64,000 bases of DNA from Streptomyces sp. NBC_01016 (GCF_026341035.1 NZ_JAPEOQ010000002.1:2480001-2544000); one strand, 5' to 3'. Positions 43,255-51,645 are shown, counted from the first letter of the stretch. The notes: generated from the letters alone by a model not told the origin. Made by a program: numbers and translations.

Positions 43255-43297
43255 CCCACTCAACTCCCTTACCCCACCCACAGATTGGCGCACCCTC

Positions 43298-44452
43298 ATG
43301 TCCGCGAAGCCGCTCTCCACCTGGTTCCGCACCCACCTCGACGACCTGCTCGCCGACCTGTCGATGCTCGTCGGCCTCGAGTCGCCCAGCACCGACAAGG
43401 CGCTCCTCGACACCACCGCCGACGCGCTCACCGCCTGGCTGCACGACCGGCTCGGCCCGCCGGCCGAATGGGTCCGCCGCGAGCAGCCGGAGCGCGGTGA
43501 CATCCTGGAGGCGACCTACCCCGGCACCTCGGGGGAGCGGGTGCTCCTGGTCTGCCACTACGACACGGTGTGGCCGGCGGGCACTCTCGCCGAATGGCCC
43601 TTCAGCGTGGAGAACGGCGTCGCCAGGGGCCCGGGCATCTACGACATGAAGGCAGGGATCGTCACGGGCGTCTGGGCGCTGCGTGCCCTGCGGGCCCTGG
43701 ACCTGCCCCACCCGACGGTGACCTTCCAGCTCACCGGCGACGAGGAGACGGGCAGCGTGGCCTCGCGCGAGCACATCGAGAACGCGGCCCGCGCGAGCGC
43801 GGCGGCCCTCGTCCTCGAGCCCGGTATCGGCTGGGACGTCAAGGCCGGACGCAAGGGCTGCGGCATCTTCGACGTCACCACCACCGGCATAGAGTCGCAT
43901 GCGGGCAACGACCCGGCCGGCGGTGCCAGCGCGATCCACGCCATGGCGGAGCTGGTCACCCAGCTCGCCGCGGCGCAGAACCCCGAGGCAGGCACCACGA
44001 TCAACGTCGGCGCCATCCAGGGTGGCACCGTCCGCAACGTCGTCGCGGGCCGTGCGCACTGCCTCGTCGACGTCCGTATCACGCAGCAGGACGAGGCCGA
44101 CCGCGTCGACGCGGTGTTCGCCGCGCTCCGCGCCACCGACCCGCGCGTCGACGTGAAGGTCGGCGGAGGGTGGAGCCGCCCGCCGATGCGTCCGACGCCG
44201 GCGAGCAAGGAGCTGTTCGACCTGGCCGACGAGGTCGCCGGTGAGCTGCGCGGTCCCCTGGATCCGATCAGCGTCGGTGGCGGCAGCGACGCCAACTTCA
44301 TCTCCGCGCTCGGCATCCCGGTCCTCGACGGGCTCGGCTGCAGCGGCGCCGGCCCGCACGCCCGGCACGAGCACGTGATCGTCGACGACATCCCCGACCG
44401 GGTCGCGCTCGTCGCCGGTCTCCTGCACCGGATGGCCACCAAGGCTGCCTGA
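43298..44452 (+). CDS. M20-family metallocarboxypeptidase (CPG2-like)
   Basis: A 384-residue zinc peptidase. CHYDTVWP gives the first zinc His and its acidic partner, GIYDMKAG the bridging Asp, GDEETGS the catalytic Glu pair, VLEPG a ligand and ARHEHVIVD the last His. The dimerisation domain lies in the middle (HAGNDPAGGASAI). Carboxypeptidase G2-like enzymes of this group remove C-terminal glutamate from folate and p-aminobenzoyl-glutamate. The 43-bp gap after the AbgT gene indicates an operon. No signal peptide, so it is cytoplasmic and acts on imported substrate. Confidence 0.92.
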   Translation: MSAKPLSTWFRTHLDDLLADLSMLVGLESPSTDKALLDTTADALTAWLHDRLGPPAEWVRREQPERGDILEATYPGTSGERVLLVCHYDTVWPAGTLAEWPFSVENGVARGPGIYDMKAGIVTGVWALRALRALDLPHPTVTFQLTGDEETGSVASREHIENAARASAAALVLEPGIGWDVKAGRKGCGIFDVTTTGIESHAGNDPAGGASAIHAMAELVTQLAAAQNPEAGTTINVGAIQGGTVRNVVAGRAHCLVDVRITQQDEADRVDAVFAALRATDPRVDVKVGGGWSRPPMRPTPASKELFDLADEVAGELRGPLDPISVGGGSDANFISALGIPVLDGLGCSGAGPHARHEHVIVDDIPDRVALVAGLLHRMATKAA

Positions 44453-44464
44453 ACGCCCCCTGGT

Positions 44465-45156
44465 TCAGGCGCCGGTCAGGTCCAGGAGGACCTTGGGGGC
44501 GACGGGCCGGTCGTGGGCGAGGTCGAGGGCGGCCCGCGCCTCGGCGAGCGGGAAGGTGTGCGTCACGACGGCGACGTCGAACGGCCGTGTCCAGGCGACG
44601 TTTCCCGGGTCGTCCGCCCGTACGGTGGCGGTGGCCCCGGAGGCGGCGGCGATGCGCAGGGGCGGGTCGAGTAGGTGGCTGACGACGATCTCCGCCGCAC
44701 CCTCGTGTGTGCAGTACGGCGGTGACCGGGCAGCCGATGGGGCCCGCTCCGGTGACCAGGACCCGCTTGCCCCTGACGTCGCCCGCGCGGTGCACGGCGT
44801 GCAGGGCGACTGACAGTGGCTCACCCAACACCTCACTTGTCAGGGCGAGTTGGGGCGACAGGGGGCGGATCTGCGACGCTGGCACAGTGACGATCTGAGC
44901 GAAGCCGCCCTGGACGTGCGGGGTGTGGGCGGCGCTGGCGAGGTAGCGGGCGTGGGCGCAGATGCTGCGGCGCCCCGCCACGCAGCACGGGCACCGGTCG
45001 CAGGGGGCATGCACATGGCCGACGATCTCGTGCCCGAGCGCCATCGGTTCCTGGAGGGCGACCGCGACGGTGACGTCGCCGGGCGCGGGTCCGGGGGCCC
45101 GGGGAGTGATCCTCAACCCGGAGACCTCCGGTCGCGTGGACGACGCAGGCTTGCAT
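44465..45156 (-). pseudogene. frameshifted zinc-type alcohol dehydrogenase
   Basis: Read leftward, pieces of one MDR enzyme of the L-idonate/sorbitol dehydrogenase type appear in three frames: MQACVVHATGGLRVED, then LGHEIVGHVHAPCDRCPCC with the structural zinc cysteines, the cofactor motif VTGAGPIGCP, and after another shift IVVSHLLDPPLRIAAASGAT to the end. Segments are missing around the catalytic zinc Cys (GICGSD). It carries at least two frameshifts and one deletion, so it is non-functional. Confidence 0.85.
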
Positions 45157-45202
45157 GGTGGTGGAGGTTCCTTCCAGTGAATGGCCCGGCCCGCACAGGG
45201 TA

Positions 45203-45478
45203 TTGAGGTTCGAAATGCTGGGCCCGGTGCGGGTGTTGGGTGCGGACGGGCAGGAGGTGCCGCTCGGCCCACCGCAGCAGCGGGCCGTCCTGGCCGTCCT
45301 GCTCCTGCAAGAAGGGTGCTCGATCTCGTACGACGCTCTGGTCGACGCCGTCTGGGACAGTCAACCGCCGCGCTACGTACGGAACGTGGTGCAGAAGCGC
45401 GTCTCCGGGCTGCGTCGCTTCCTCGGCGACGCGGTCGACCTGACCCGTGCGGGCGGCGGATTGCGACTGACCGCGTGA
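45203..45478 (+). pseudogene. truncated SARP/AfsR-type regulator (N-terminal domain only)
   Basis: About 90 residues: FEMLGPVRVL, LGPPQQRAVLAVLLLQEG and ALVDAVWDSQPPRYVRNVVQ form the OmpR-like winged helix that begins SARP regulators. The frame stops at GGLRLTA, exactly where the bacterial transcriptional activation domain should start. A TTG at 45203 is a possible start, and the frame is open further up. It is either a cut-off gene or a free DNA-binding domain; truncation is more likely given the wrecked surroundings. Confidence 0.65.
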
Positions 45479-45579
45479 TCCCCCTTGTCCGCGCGGCCGG
45501 TTACCGGCCCCGCCCAGCTCAACAAAGGGTGAATGATGTGCGGATTCAAGGGGTTGTGGATGTTGCTGTGCGCCCGCAG

Positions 45580-45810
45580 TCAGCCGATCGCGTTCTTCAG
45601 TATCTGTAGCCCTGTATCAATGAGGGTCATGACAGCGGTGATATCCGCACAGCGCCTGGCGATACGACGCAGGGACGTGCGGGCCTCCTCGCGCCCCTCT
45701 TCGTCGGAGACATCCGTGGCAGCAGCCTCGTCCAGTTCGTGCACGGCCGCGTCGTACTCGGGGATGCTGTCGCGATGTTCGGCCAGCCCAGCCCGGATTC
45801 CCGCTATCAC
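45580..45810 (-). CDS. small helical protein (DUF5955-like)
   Basis: A 76-residue all-helical protein, GLAEHRDSIPEYDAAVHELD and AARTS-type helices ending ADITAVMTLIDTGLQILKNAIG. It resembles small actinobacterial proteins of the DUF5955 type, whose longer forms carry an N-terminal stretch with NTNIGSAGS. That stretch is present just upstream in frame (TNIGSAGSPTQEQWGAVIAG) but without a visible start codon, so the gene may be frameshifted at its 5' end and only GTG 45810 remains as a start. Confidence 0.5.
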   Translation of the reverse strand: MIAGIRAGLAEHRDSIPEYDAAVHELDEAAATDVSDEEGREEARTSLRRIARRCADITAVMTLIDTGLQILKNAIG

Positions 45811-46717
45811 GGCGCCCCACTGCTCCTGCGTCGGAGAACCGGCGGAACCGATGTTGGTGTTGGCCGGAGGGCGGGAGCCGGCATGGTCTGCGACGTCTTC
45901 ATCCGCACCCTGGAGGTGTCCGGTCGATGCCTGGCCTCGCGCAGGCGCTCGCGACGGTCGTTGCCGACTTGTGCAGCAGACTCCTCATCTGGGGCGAGCG
46001 CCATCCTCGCATTGCGCTCCGCCAGTCGGAGCTCCACTACGGCACCTGCTGTCGCCGCCAAGCGCTGCTACAAGCGGCACCCCAGCGCGGCGACCCCGAA
46101 CCGCTTACCTGCACACAGGTCACCCCGCTGAGAACATGGAGGAAAGACCGCCTCGGCGGAGTCCCCGTGCATACGTGCCGTCTGAACTGTGCGGATGGGG
46201 TCTTCGGCAGGCACGGGGGCGATGTGGGAGTGCTCTGTCAATGAGCGCGGTCGTCTGTGGCCCGGGTCGATCGGCGTGCGGTTTGCTGGTGTCGCGTACC
46301 ACCAGCCTCGGGCGGACGACCTCCTGCTGAGGGAGCAGGGGAGTCTTCGGTCCCTGCCTCATTCGCGTTGTCTGGGGGAGTGTTCGCCGATTCTGCCTTG
46401 GGGGCGAGACGCCTGTGCGGTTGCGTGCGTGGGGCGGTCGTTCGTGAGGGGCGTGTGCGATGTCGTCGAAGTTGGATCTTGACGTGGCTCATCGGGTGTG
46501 CGAAGTGGCGGCCTGCGGGTTCGTCGGTGGTTGAGGTCCGGGCACGGGGTGTGCGGGTGGTGCTGTCGGTCCGGTTGAACACGGCGGAAGTGGCGCGTCG
46601 TGAACGCGACGGTGTAGCGCCGGTATCGGACGGCGCGGCCCTGGACGGGCTGATGCAGCTGCCGGCGGCATGTGTGGCAGGTGGGCGGTATGGATGCGCT
46701 GGCGTCTTCGGCGCCCC
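45811..46717. other. ~900-bp stretch without a supported gene
   Basis: Apart from the possible 5' extension of the preceding gene (45811-45920), nothing here has family signatures. A rightward frame at 46257-46778 is open but Arg/Val/Gly-rich and ends inside the IS630 relic. Degraded DNA is the best description. Confidence 0.45.
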
Positions 46718-46959
46718 GATCGTCTTGATCTGGCACTCATCGGGCCGCCGGAATGCGTCAGTACGCCGCGGACCATGACTGGCTCACCATCGTGCAACTG
46801 CCCTCCTACGCACCAGAACCGAAACCGTTGGAAGGTGTGTGGTCGCTGCTGCGGCGCGGACCGTTGGCCAATACCGCCTTCATCAACCATGAGCACTTCG
46901 AACGCGTCCTGCGCAGCGGACTGCGTCGCATCCAACGTCGTCCTGAACTTATCGATGGT
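46718..46959 (+). pseudogene. IS630-family transposase, left part (interrupted)
   Basis: The left piece shows PIVLIWHSSGR, then after a frameshift MRQYAADHDWLTIVQLPSYA, PLEGVWSLLRRG and LRRIQRRPELIDG, the conserved C-terminal half of an IS630 transposase. The catalytic Asp expected in LIWDN is His here. It stops exactly at the 9-bp repeat ATCGATGGT (46951-46959), where the composite unit is inserted, and resumes at 49437. Confidence 0.88.
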
Positions 46960-47193
46960 GGGTGTAGCTCCTTTCAAGGGACAGGCTGAGCTGGACATTT
47001 GCCTGACCGGCCGGGCTGAGCACCGCATAGATCGTTTCGAAACCGGCAAGTCACGCTCGGGGCCGGGCCAAGATCGACTGCCTGGAAGCCAAGGATCGCG
47101 GCGATGCCCTCCTGGGGACCCGGCTCGATCACTCGGTCACGCGCCGAGCCGCAGTTCACGCAGGTAGGGCCGCCCCAGGAAGGAGCTGCACCC
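46960..47193 (+). repeat. 234-bp MITE-like element, copy A
   Basis: The element starts GGGTGTAGCTCCTTTCAAGG and ends with CCAGGAAGGAGCTGCACCC, so it has its own ~20-bp terminal inverted repeats. Its interior matches copy B in inverted orientation at well over 90% by eye. It codes for no transposase; short frames inside (ICLTGRAEHRIDRFETGKS) have no family. Confidence 0.88.
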
Positions 47194-47243
47194 AACAGGG
47201 TTCGCGTTCACGGCGCGCGGGTTCGGCGGCGCCTCCACCGTCC

Positions 47244-48155
47244 TTACGCCGTGTCCTTGAAGTAATGGCCGTCCTCGATGTCCGCGATCAGCCCGGGGTG
47301 CGCGGGAACCCAGCCGAAGCGTTCTCGGGTCAGCGCGCTGGACGTCGGGTTGTCGAGCGACACCAGTGGGGCGAGAAGGCCGAAGTGGCCGCTCGCTTCC
47401 TCGGCCGTCAGACTCACCGCCGGAAGCTTCAACCGGCGGCCGATGGACTCGGCGATGTCCCGGAACCGCACACCCTCCTCCGCGACCGCGTGCACCGGAG
47501 TGCCGGGCGGGGCGGATTCCACGGCCAGCCGGAACAGGACCGCGGCATCCCGCCGGTGCACCGACGACCAGCGGTTCGCGCCCTCGCCGACAAAGGCCGA
47601 GACACCCTTCGCGCGAGCGATACCGATCAGCATCGAGACGAACCCGCGCGCGTCCCCCCGACCGTGCACGGTCGGCGCCAGCCGTACCGACGACGAGCGC
47701 ACCCCGCGCCCGCCCAGGGCCAGAACGTACGTCTCAACCGGGAGCCGCAGGCCGGTGACGGCATTGGGAACAGCCGGGGTCTCCTCGGTCAGCACCTGTC
47801 CCGGCGTGCGGCCGATGACCCCCGAGGTGACCACGAAGGGCTTGCCGGTCTGCTCCAACTCCGAACCGATCGCCTCCACAGCATTCAACTCGACCCGCGC
47901 ACGAGCGGCAGAGTCGGTGGTCTCGGAGATGTGCTGGTTGGCGGCGAAGACCACACCGTCCGCCTTCGCCGCGCCGGCGCGCAAGCTGTCCAGGTCACCG
48001 AGGTCACCACGGTGCACCGCAATGCCTGCCCTGGCCAGAGTCGCGGCTGAGGCATCGGAACGGGCGAGACCCACGACCTCGTGGCCGGCTTGCAGCAACT
48101 CACTCACGATGGCCGATCCGACGTACCCGGTTGCCCCTGCGACGAAAATACGCAC
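47244..48155 (-). CDS. NAD(P)-dependent epimerase/SDR-family oxidoreductase
   Basis: A 303-residue atypical/extended SDR. MRIFVAGATGYVGSAIVSEL is the Rossmann start with GxxGxxG, GDLGDLDSL the acidic binding strand, and VVTSGVIGRT plus a later LPVETYVLAL replace the classic Ser/YxxxK site, as in NmrA-like or sugar-epimerase relatives. It starts at GTG 48155. It is cargo of the composite unit, divergent from its LysR neighbour, which is the usual arrangement for a regulator and its target. The substrate is unknown. Confidence 0.85.
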   Translation of the reverse strand: MRIFVAGATGYVGSAIVSELLQAGHEVVGLARSDASAATLARAGIAVHRGDLGDLDSLRAGAAKADGVVFAANQHISETTDSAARARVELNAVEAIGSELEQTGKPFVVTSGVIGRTPGQVLTEETPAVPNAVTGLRLPVETYVLALGGRGVRSSSVRLAPTVHGRGDARGFVSMLIGIARAKGVSAFVGEGANRWSSVHRRDAAVLFRLAVESAPPGTPVHAVAEEGVRFRDIAESIGRRLKLPAVSLTAEEASGHFGLLAPLVSLDNPTSSALTRERFGWVPAHPGLIADIEDGHYFKDTA

Positions 48156-48264
48156 GATGAGAATCCCCCGATGATTTCAAGTGGCCCGCCGCACGGCGCC
48201 GGGTTCGTACCTTGACGGTAGAAGCGGCAGGAGCACGGCGTCCAAGACCTGTTCCGCACCACGC

Positions 48265-48281
48265 GATACGGATCAGGTATC
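48265..48281. promoter_or_regulatory. LysR-type box in the divergent promoter
   Basis: GATAC-N7-GTATC is an interrupted palindrome of LysR-box form in the 143-bp gap between the SDR and LysR genes. It is well placed for autoregulation and activation of the SDR gene. Confidence 0.5.
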
Positions 48282-48298
48282 ACGATTACGATGCAGGA

Positions 48299-49210
48299 GT
48301 GCCCACAGCCCACGTACCCCCGGTCGACTTCGACCTTCGCCTGGTGCGGTACTTCACAGTCGTGGCCGAGCACGGCAACTTCCGCCGCGCAGCGGCCGAA
48401 CTGCGGCTGGCGCAACCGTCGTTGAGTCGCCAGATCCAGAGCCTCGAAAAGCGGTTGGGCGTCCGCCTGCTCGACCGCACCACCAGGGGCTGCCGCCTCA
48501 CCGCGGCCGGACAGGAGTTCCTGCCCCAGGCGGAAGCACTTCTGCGCTCCGCGGAACTGGCCGCGACGACGACCCGCGCCGCAGCGGCATCCGGCGCCGT
48601 CACCATCGGGTACGTGGGCGGACTCATCATCACCCCCGCAGTACGCGAACTGCGCAGCCGCCACCCTCACGCCCAAGTCACCACGCTGCACCTGGACTGG
48701 AGCGATGTCCACACGGCCCTGCTCGACCACCGCGTGGACGCGGTCATCGCCCGAGAGCCGTTCCCGACCGACCGGCTGCGGGTGACGCCCCTGTACCAGG
48801 AGCCCCGGGTGCTCCTGATGCCGACAACGCACCGCCTCGCGGGCAGGGAGTCGGTCACCCTCGACGACTTCGCCGACGAACCCCTCATCCGCTACCCGGA
48901 CCCCGCCTACGACGCCTTCTGGCGCATCGACCCCCGACCGGACGGACGCCCGGCACCCGACGGCCCGCTGGTCGCGGCGCACGCGGACAAACTCGAATCC
49001 ATCGCCGGCGGCCAGGCCATCGCCCTGGCACCGGCCGCCGACGGGAACAGCACGCCCAGGAACGATCTGACGACCGTTCCCGTCCAAGGAATCGAACCGT
49101 GCGACGTGGTGATCGCCACCCGCACCCGCGAGCGCAACCGCCTGGTGCCGGCCTTCCTCGAAACAGCCCGATCGCATCTCACCGGTCGCGACATACCCCG
49201 AAGGGCGTAG
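48299..49210 (+). CDS. LysR-family transcriptional regulator
   Basis: A 303-residue regulator starting at GTG 48299 with GGA just before (the longer upstream frame overlaps the promoter). The HTH is at ~20-45 (NFRRAAAELRLAQPSLSRQI, then LEKRLGVRLLDRTTRG) and the substrate-binding domain from ~90 (VTIGYVGGLIITPAV, then DAVIAREPF). Its stop codon lies inside the inner end of MITE copy B, so the element defines the gene's 3' end. It is cargo of the composite unit. Confidence 0.92.
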   Translation: MPTAHVPPVDFDLRLVRYFTVVAEHGNFRRAAAELRLAQPSLSRQIQSLEKRLGVRLLDRTTRGCRLTAAGQEFLPQAEALLRSAELAATTTRAAAASGAVTIGYVGGLIITPAVRELRSRHPHAQVTTLHLDWSDVHTALLDHRVDAVIAREPFPTDRLRVTPLYQEPRVLLMPTTHRLAGRESVTLDDFADEPLIRYPDPAYDAFWRIDPRPDGRPAPDGPLVAAHADKLESIAGGQAIALAPAADGNSTPRNDLTTVPVQGIEPCDVVIATRTRERNRLVPAFLETARSHLTGRDIPRRA

Positions 49211-49436
49211 CTCCTTTCAAGGGGCGGCCCTACCTGCGTGAACTGCGGCTTGGCGCGTGACCGGGTGATCGAGCCGGGTCCCCAGGAGGGCATCGCCGCG
49301 ATCCTTGGCTTCCAGGCAGTCGATCTTGGCCCGGCCCCCAGCGTGACTTGCCGGTTTCGAAACGATCTATGCGGTGCTCGGCCCGGCCGGTCAGGCAAAT
49401 GCCCAGCTCAGCCTGTCCCTTGAAGGAGCTGCACCC
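49203..49436 (-). repeat. 234-bp MITE-like element, copy B (inverted)
   Basis: Reverse complement of copy A with few differences and the same length (two single-base indels cancel out). Inner end GGGCGTAGCTCC, outer end GGAGCTGCACCC. The outer end abuts ATCGATGGT. Confidence 0.88.
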
Positions 49437-49508
49437 ATCGATGGTTGTCTCGCCGGCACCGGATTCAGCCTTACCCACCACCCGACAACACCCCGAAAAG
49501 GTCAATAA
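49437..49508 (+). pseudogene. IS630-family transposase, right part
   Basis: Directly after the unit the frame reads IDGCLAGTGFSLTHHPTTPR and ends in KGQ and TAA 49506-49508. Joined to the left piece (…RRPELIDG) it gives the expected IS630 C-terminus LIDG-CL-x-TG. The IDG codons are the duplicated target. Confidence 0.88.
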
Positions 49509-49619
49509 CCGCGGGCCTCACGGCCCGAGCGGCAACAGGGACAGGGGATGACAAGGGACAGGGGATGACAGTGGTCCGGGGAGAGGACCGAGCCAGGCAG
49601 CAGGGTGGGTGAGGGTGTG

Positions 49620-50045
49620 TCAGTCGTGCTTCCGGTCATCGACTTGCTTGAAACGGCACCCGATGCTGTTGTCCGGGTCGTCTCCTGGGGTCTGCAGGAG
49701 GATCAACCGGTCATCCCCCTGCAACAGGGTCAACGATTCCCGGGCTTTGTCCGTCTCCACCTCGACATACTGCTTGCCGTCCACTGTCTCCAGCGTCCAG
49801 CTCCCCTGGCCGTCCTCTCTGCCGGTGATGCGGGATTCACTCACGCTGTAGCCCGTCGCCCAGTGTTTCCACCGGGCCGAACCGCTCTTCTCCAACACGA
49901 GAGAGGAATCGCACGACCCGTCGGCATGCCAATGGCCCACGAGGTCGGAGCGGTTGACGTCTTCTGCTTCGGGCTCCGGGGAGCATCCGGCGACAAGGCC
50001 AGCGGCGAGGCAGAGGAGGATCGTGGCTGCCAAACGATGTTGCAT
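49620..50045 (-). CDS. hypothetical lipoprotein
   Basis: A 141-residue protein with signal ATILLCLAAGL and lipobox VAGC at ~18-21. The mature domain (LVGHWHADGSCDSSLVLEKS, WTLETVDGKQYVEVE) looks like a small lipocalin/beta-barrel-type envelope protein, with cysteines in GSCDS and IGCRF likely paired. No family can be named. It is similar in style to the lipoprotein at 24915-25328. Confidence 0.7.
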   Translation of the reverse strand: MQHRLAATILLCLAAGLVAGCSPEPEAEDVNRSDLVGHWHADGSCDSSLVLEKSGSARWKHWATGYSVSESRITGREDGQGSWTLETVDGKQYVEVETDKARESLTLLQGDDRLILLQTPGDDPDNSIGCRFKQVDDRKHD

Positions 50046-50204
50046 TCATGCCCCCCGGCTTCATGTCTGCGGCAGACGATATACCTCGGCCAGAGGCGCC
50101 CTGACCTGCCCCATGTCCTGGGTTCCAGTTCTGGTGGCCAACTGACGGCCCTTCACGGAAGGCCGACAGTCATGCCTCGTCCCTGTCCTCCGGAGTTCCG
50201 GGCA

Positions 50205-50530
50205 CGTGCCATCTCGCACTGGTCCGCGCTGGCAAGCAGGCCAAGCTGGCCGACTTCCTGGTCGCCGAGGGGATGGTCGACGACATCAGCCACGAGGGCC
50301 TGCGGGTCCTGCTCCGAAGGAGGGCGTCTCCTTTCAACGCGTGAAGACCTGGAAGGCCTCCCGAGACCCTGAGTACGCGGCGAAGAAGGCCCGGGTCGAG
50401 CACATCTATGTGATCGTCGACGGCGAGGTCATACCCGAGCCAGATGAGGCCGGGGTCGCCTTCTGCCTGGACGAGTTCGGCCCGATCAACCTCCAGCCCG
50501 ACCCAGTCCGGCGAGCCGCCGTAATTCACA
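50205..50530 (+). pseudogene. second IS630-type transposase relic
   Basis: Two frames carry consecutive parts of another IS630-type transposase: ALVRAGKQAKLADFLVAEGM with SHEGLRVLLR (DNA-binding region), then after a shift GVSFQRVKTWKASRDPEYAA and VAFCLDEFGPINLQP, which includes the first catalytic Asp (CLDEFGP). The remaining DDE domain is absent. It is a different subgroup from the interrupted IS630 at 46718. Confidence 0.8.
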
Positions 50531-50742
50531 CGCCCCGTCCTGGCCCCCACTCCCCAGGTCACCGCGGTCACGGCCGTCGAAGATCTGGACGAGCTGATGG
50601 ACAGTGCCAAGTGCTCGTGCAACGCGGGGGACGACAACCCGCACTGACCTGGTCAGCGCGTGAACCGGTCGTGAGCGAACAGGCCCTGACGGGAAGCCTG
50701 TTAGGGCCTGCGACACGTGTGCCCGCTGAGTAGCGTGCAGGC

Positions 50743-51615
50743 ATGCATTTCGACTGGGGCCGGATTGACTCCGTGATGCCTGTCCCGTATGTGCCGACAC
50801 TGGGCCCCGTACGACCGCAGGACCCGATCCCCGACCTCTTCGAGGCCGTCGTCGAGGCCGCCGGGACCGGCCGGTTCCTCCCCTATGACAAGGACCGCCG
50901 CTGGTCCGAGACCAAGGCCGAACGCCTCCTGGTCGACGACATCGAGCACACCGCGCACCACACCCTGATCCCCACGCTCCTGGAGCGCGGCACAGGCACG
51001 GTGAAGGTTCACGTCTACGGGACCGGGGACAGCAGCCTGTCCGCCGGCGCCGACCTCGCGGGCAGGCTCGCCCCCGTCCACGGTGCGGGCAAGGCCCGCG
51101 TGGTCTGGTTCCGCGGCCCCGACGAGCCCGAGAACCGCGCCCACAGTGGCGCCACTCGGGTGCAGCTCAAGGACTTCACCGGTGGCCCCGGTGCGGCACC
51201 CCAAGTGCCTGTGCGGGACTCCAAGGAGTTGATCGACGAGGCCGGATTCGACGTGTTCGCCGAGGAAATGGCGGCGGACGGCTTCGCGTTCCTCTACGAG
51301 CAGATGCGGGCCGGCGCGGTCGGCCCGGTCCTCACCGTGCTGCACGACGGCCGCGTGGCCGGGGCCATCGGTCCGATGGAGACCATGACCGACGCGACGG
51401 GCGCGCTGCGGCTACTGCCGCAGTACTTCGGTGTCCTGCCGCAGTACCGTGGCCATGGCTACGGCCGGGCTTTGTGGCGGGCCGCGATGCTGTGGGGGCA
51501 TCAACAGGGCGCCGAGTACCAGCTGTTGCAGACCGAGGTGGGCGGTGCGTCCGACCGGCTGTGCATCAGCGAGGGCCTGCAGCCCCTCGGCTTCGTCAAC
51601 CAGACGTCCGTGTGA
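50743..51615 (+). CDS. GNAT-family acetyltransferase
   Basis: A 290-residue protein. The N-terminal ~150 residues are not recognised; the C-terminal half is a GNAT fold with strand VLTVLHDGRVAGAIGPME and the acetyl-CoA loop LPQYRGHGYGRALWRAAM (Q/R-x-x-G-x-G/A). It probably acetylates a small amine or a protein N-terminus; the substrate is unknown. The start ATG is preceded by a weak GCAGGC. A strong hairpin follows. Confidence 0.85.
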   Translation: MHFDWGRIDSVMPVPYVPTLGPVRPQDPIPDLFEAVVEAAGTGRFLPYDKDRRWSETKAERLLVDDIEHTAHHTLIPTLLERGTGTVKVHVYGTGDSSLSAGADLAGRLAPVHGAGKARVVWFRGPDEPENRAHSGATRVQLKDFTGGPGAAPQVPVRDSKELIDEAGFDVFAEEMAADGFAFLYEQMRAGAVGPVLTVLHDGRVAGAIGPMETMTDATGALRLLPQYFGVLPQYRGHGYGRALWRAAMLWGHQQGAEYQLLQTEVGGASDRLCISEGLQPLGFVNQTSV

Positions 51616-51617
51616 GC

Positions 51618-51645
51618 TGTGCTGGTCCGGCACCGGACCAGCACA
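51618..51645 (+). terminator. hairpin terminator after the acetyltransferase
   Basis: The arms TGTGCTGGTCCGG and CCGGACCAGCACA pair perfectly around two bases, starting just after the GNAT stop. Likely intrinsic terminator without T-run. Confidence 0.7.

Larger units (their letters stand above)
46960..49436. mobile_element. composite unit: two inverted MITE-like ends around an SDR-LysR cassette
   Basis: This 2,477-bp unit is bounded by GGGTGTAGCTCC on the left and its near inverse GGAGCTGCACCC on the right, and flanked by the exact direct repeat ATCGATGGT (46951-46959 and 49437-49445). The IS630 reading frame continues across when the unit and one repeat are removed. The inside holds two complete, divergently transcribed genes and no transposase. 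It therefore looks like a cargo unit moved in trans by a transposase that recognises the short ends and makes 9-bp duplications. Confidence 0.88.

Noticed and set aside
46257..46778. Possible 173-codon protein before the IS630 relic
   Set aside because: No ribosome site, no family pattern, and its end overlaps the out-of-frame IS630 fragment.
46960..49436. A normal insertion sequence with its own transposase
   Set aside because: The two enclosed genes are a clear SDR enzyme and a LysR regulator; no DDE or other transposase motif is present in any frame.
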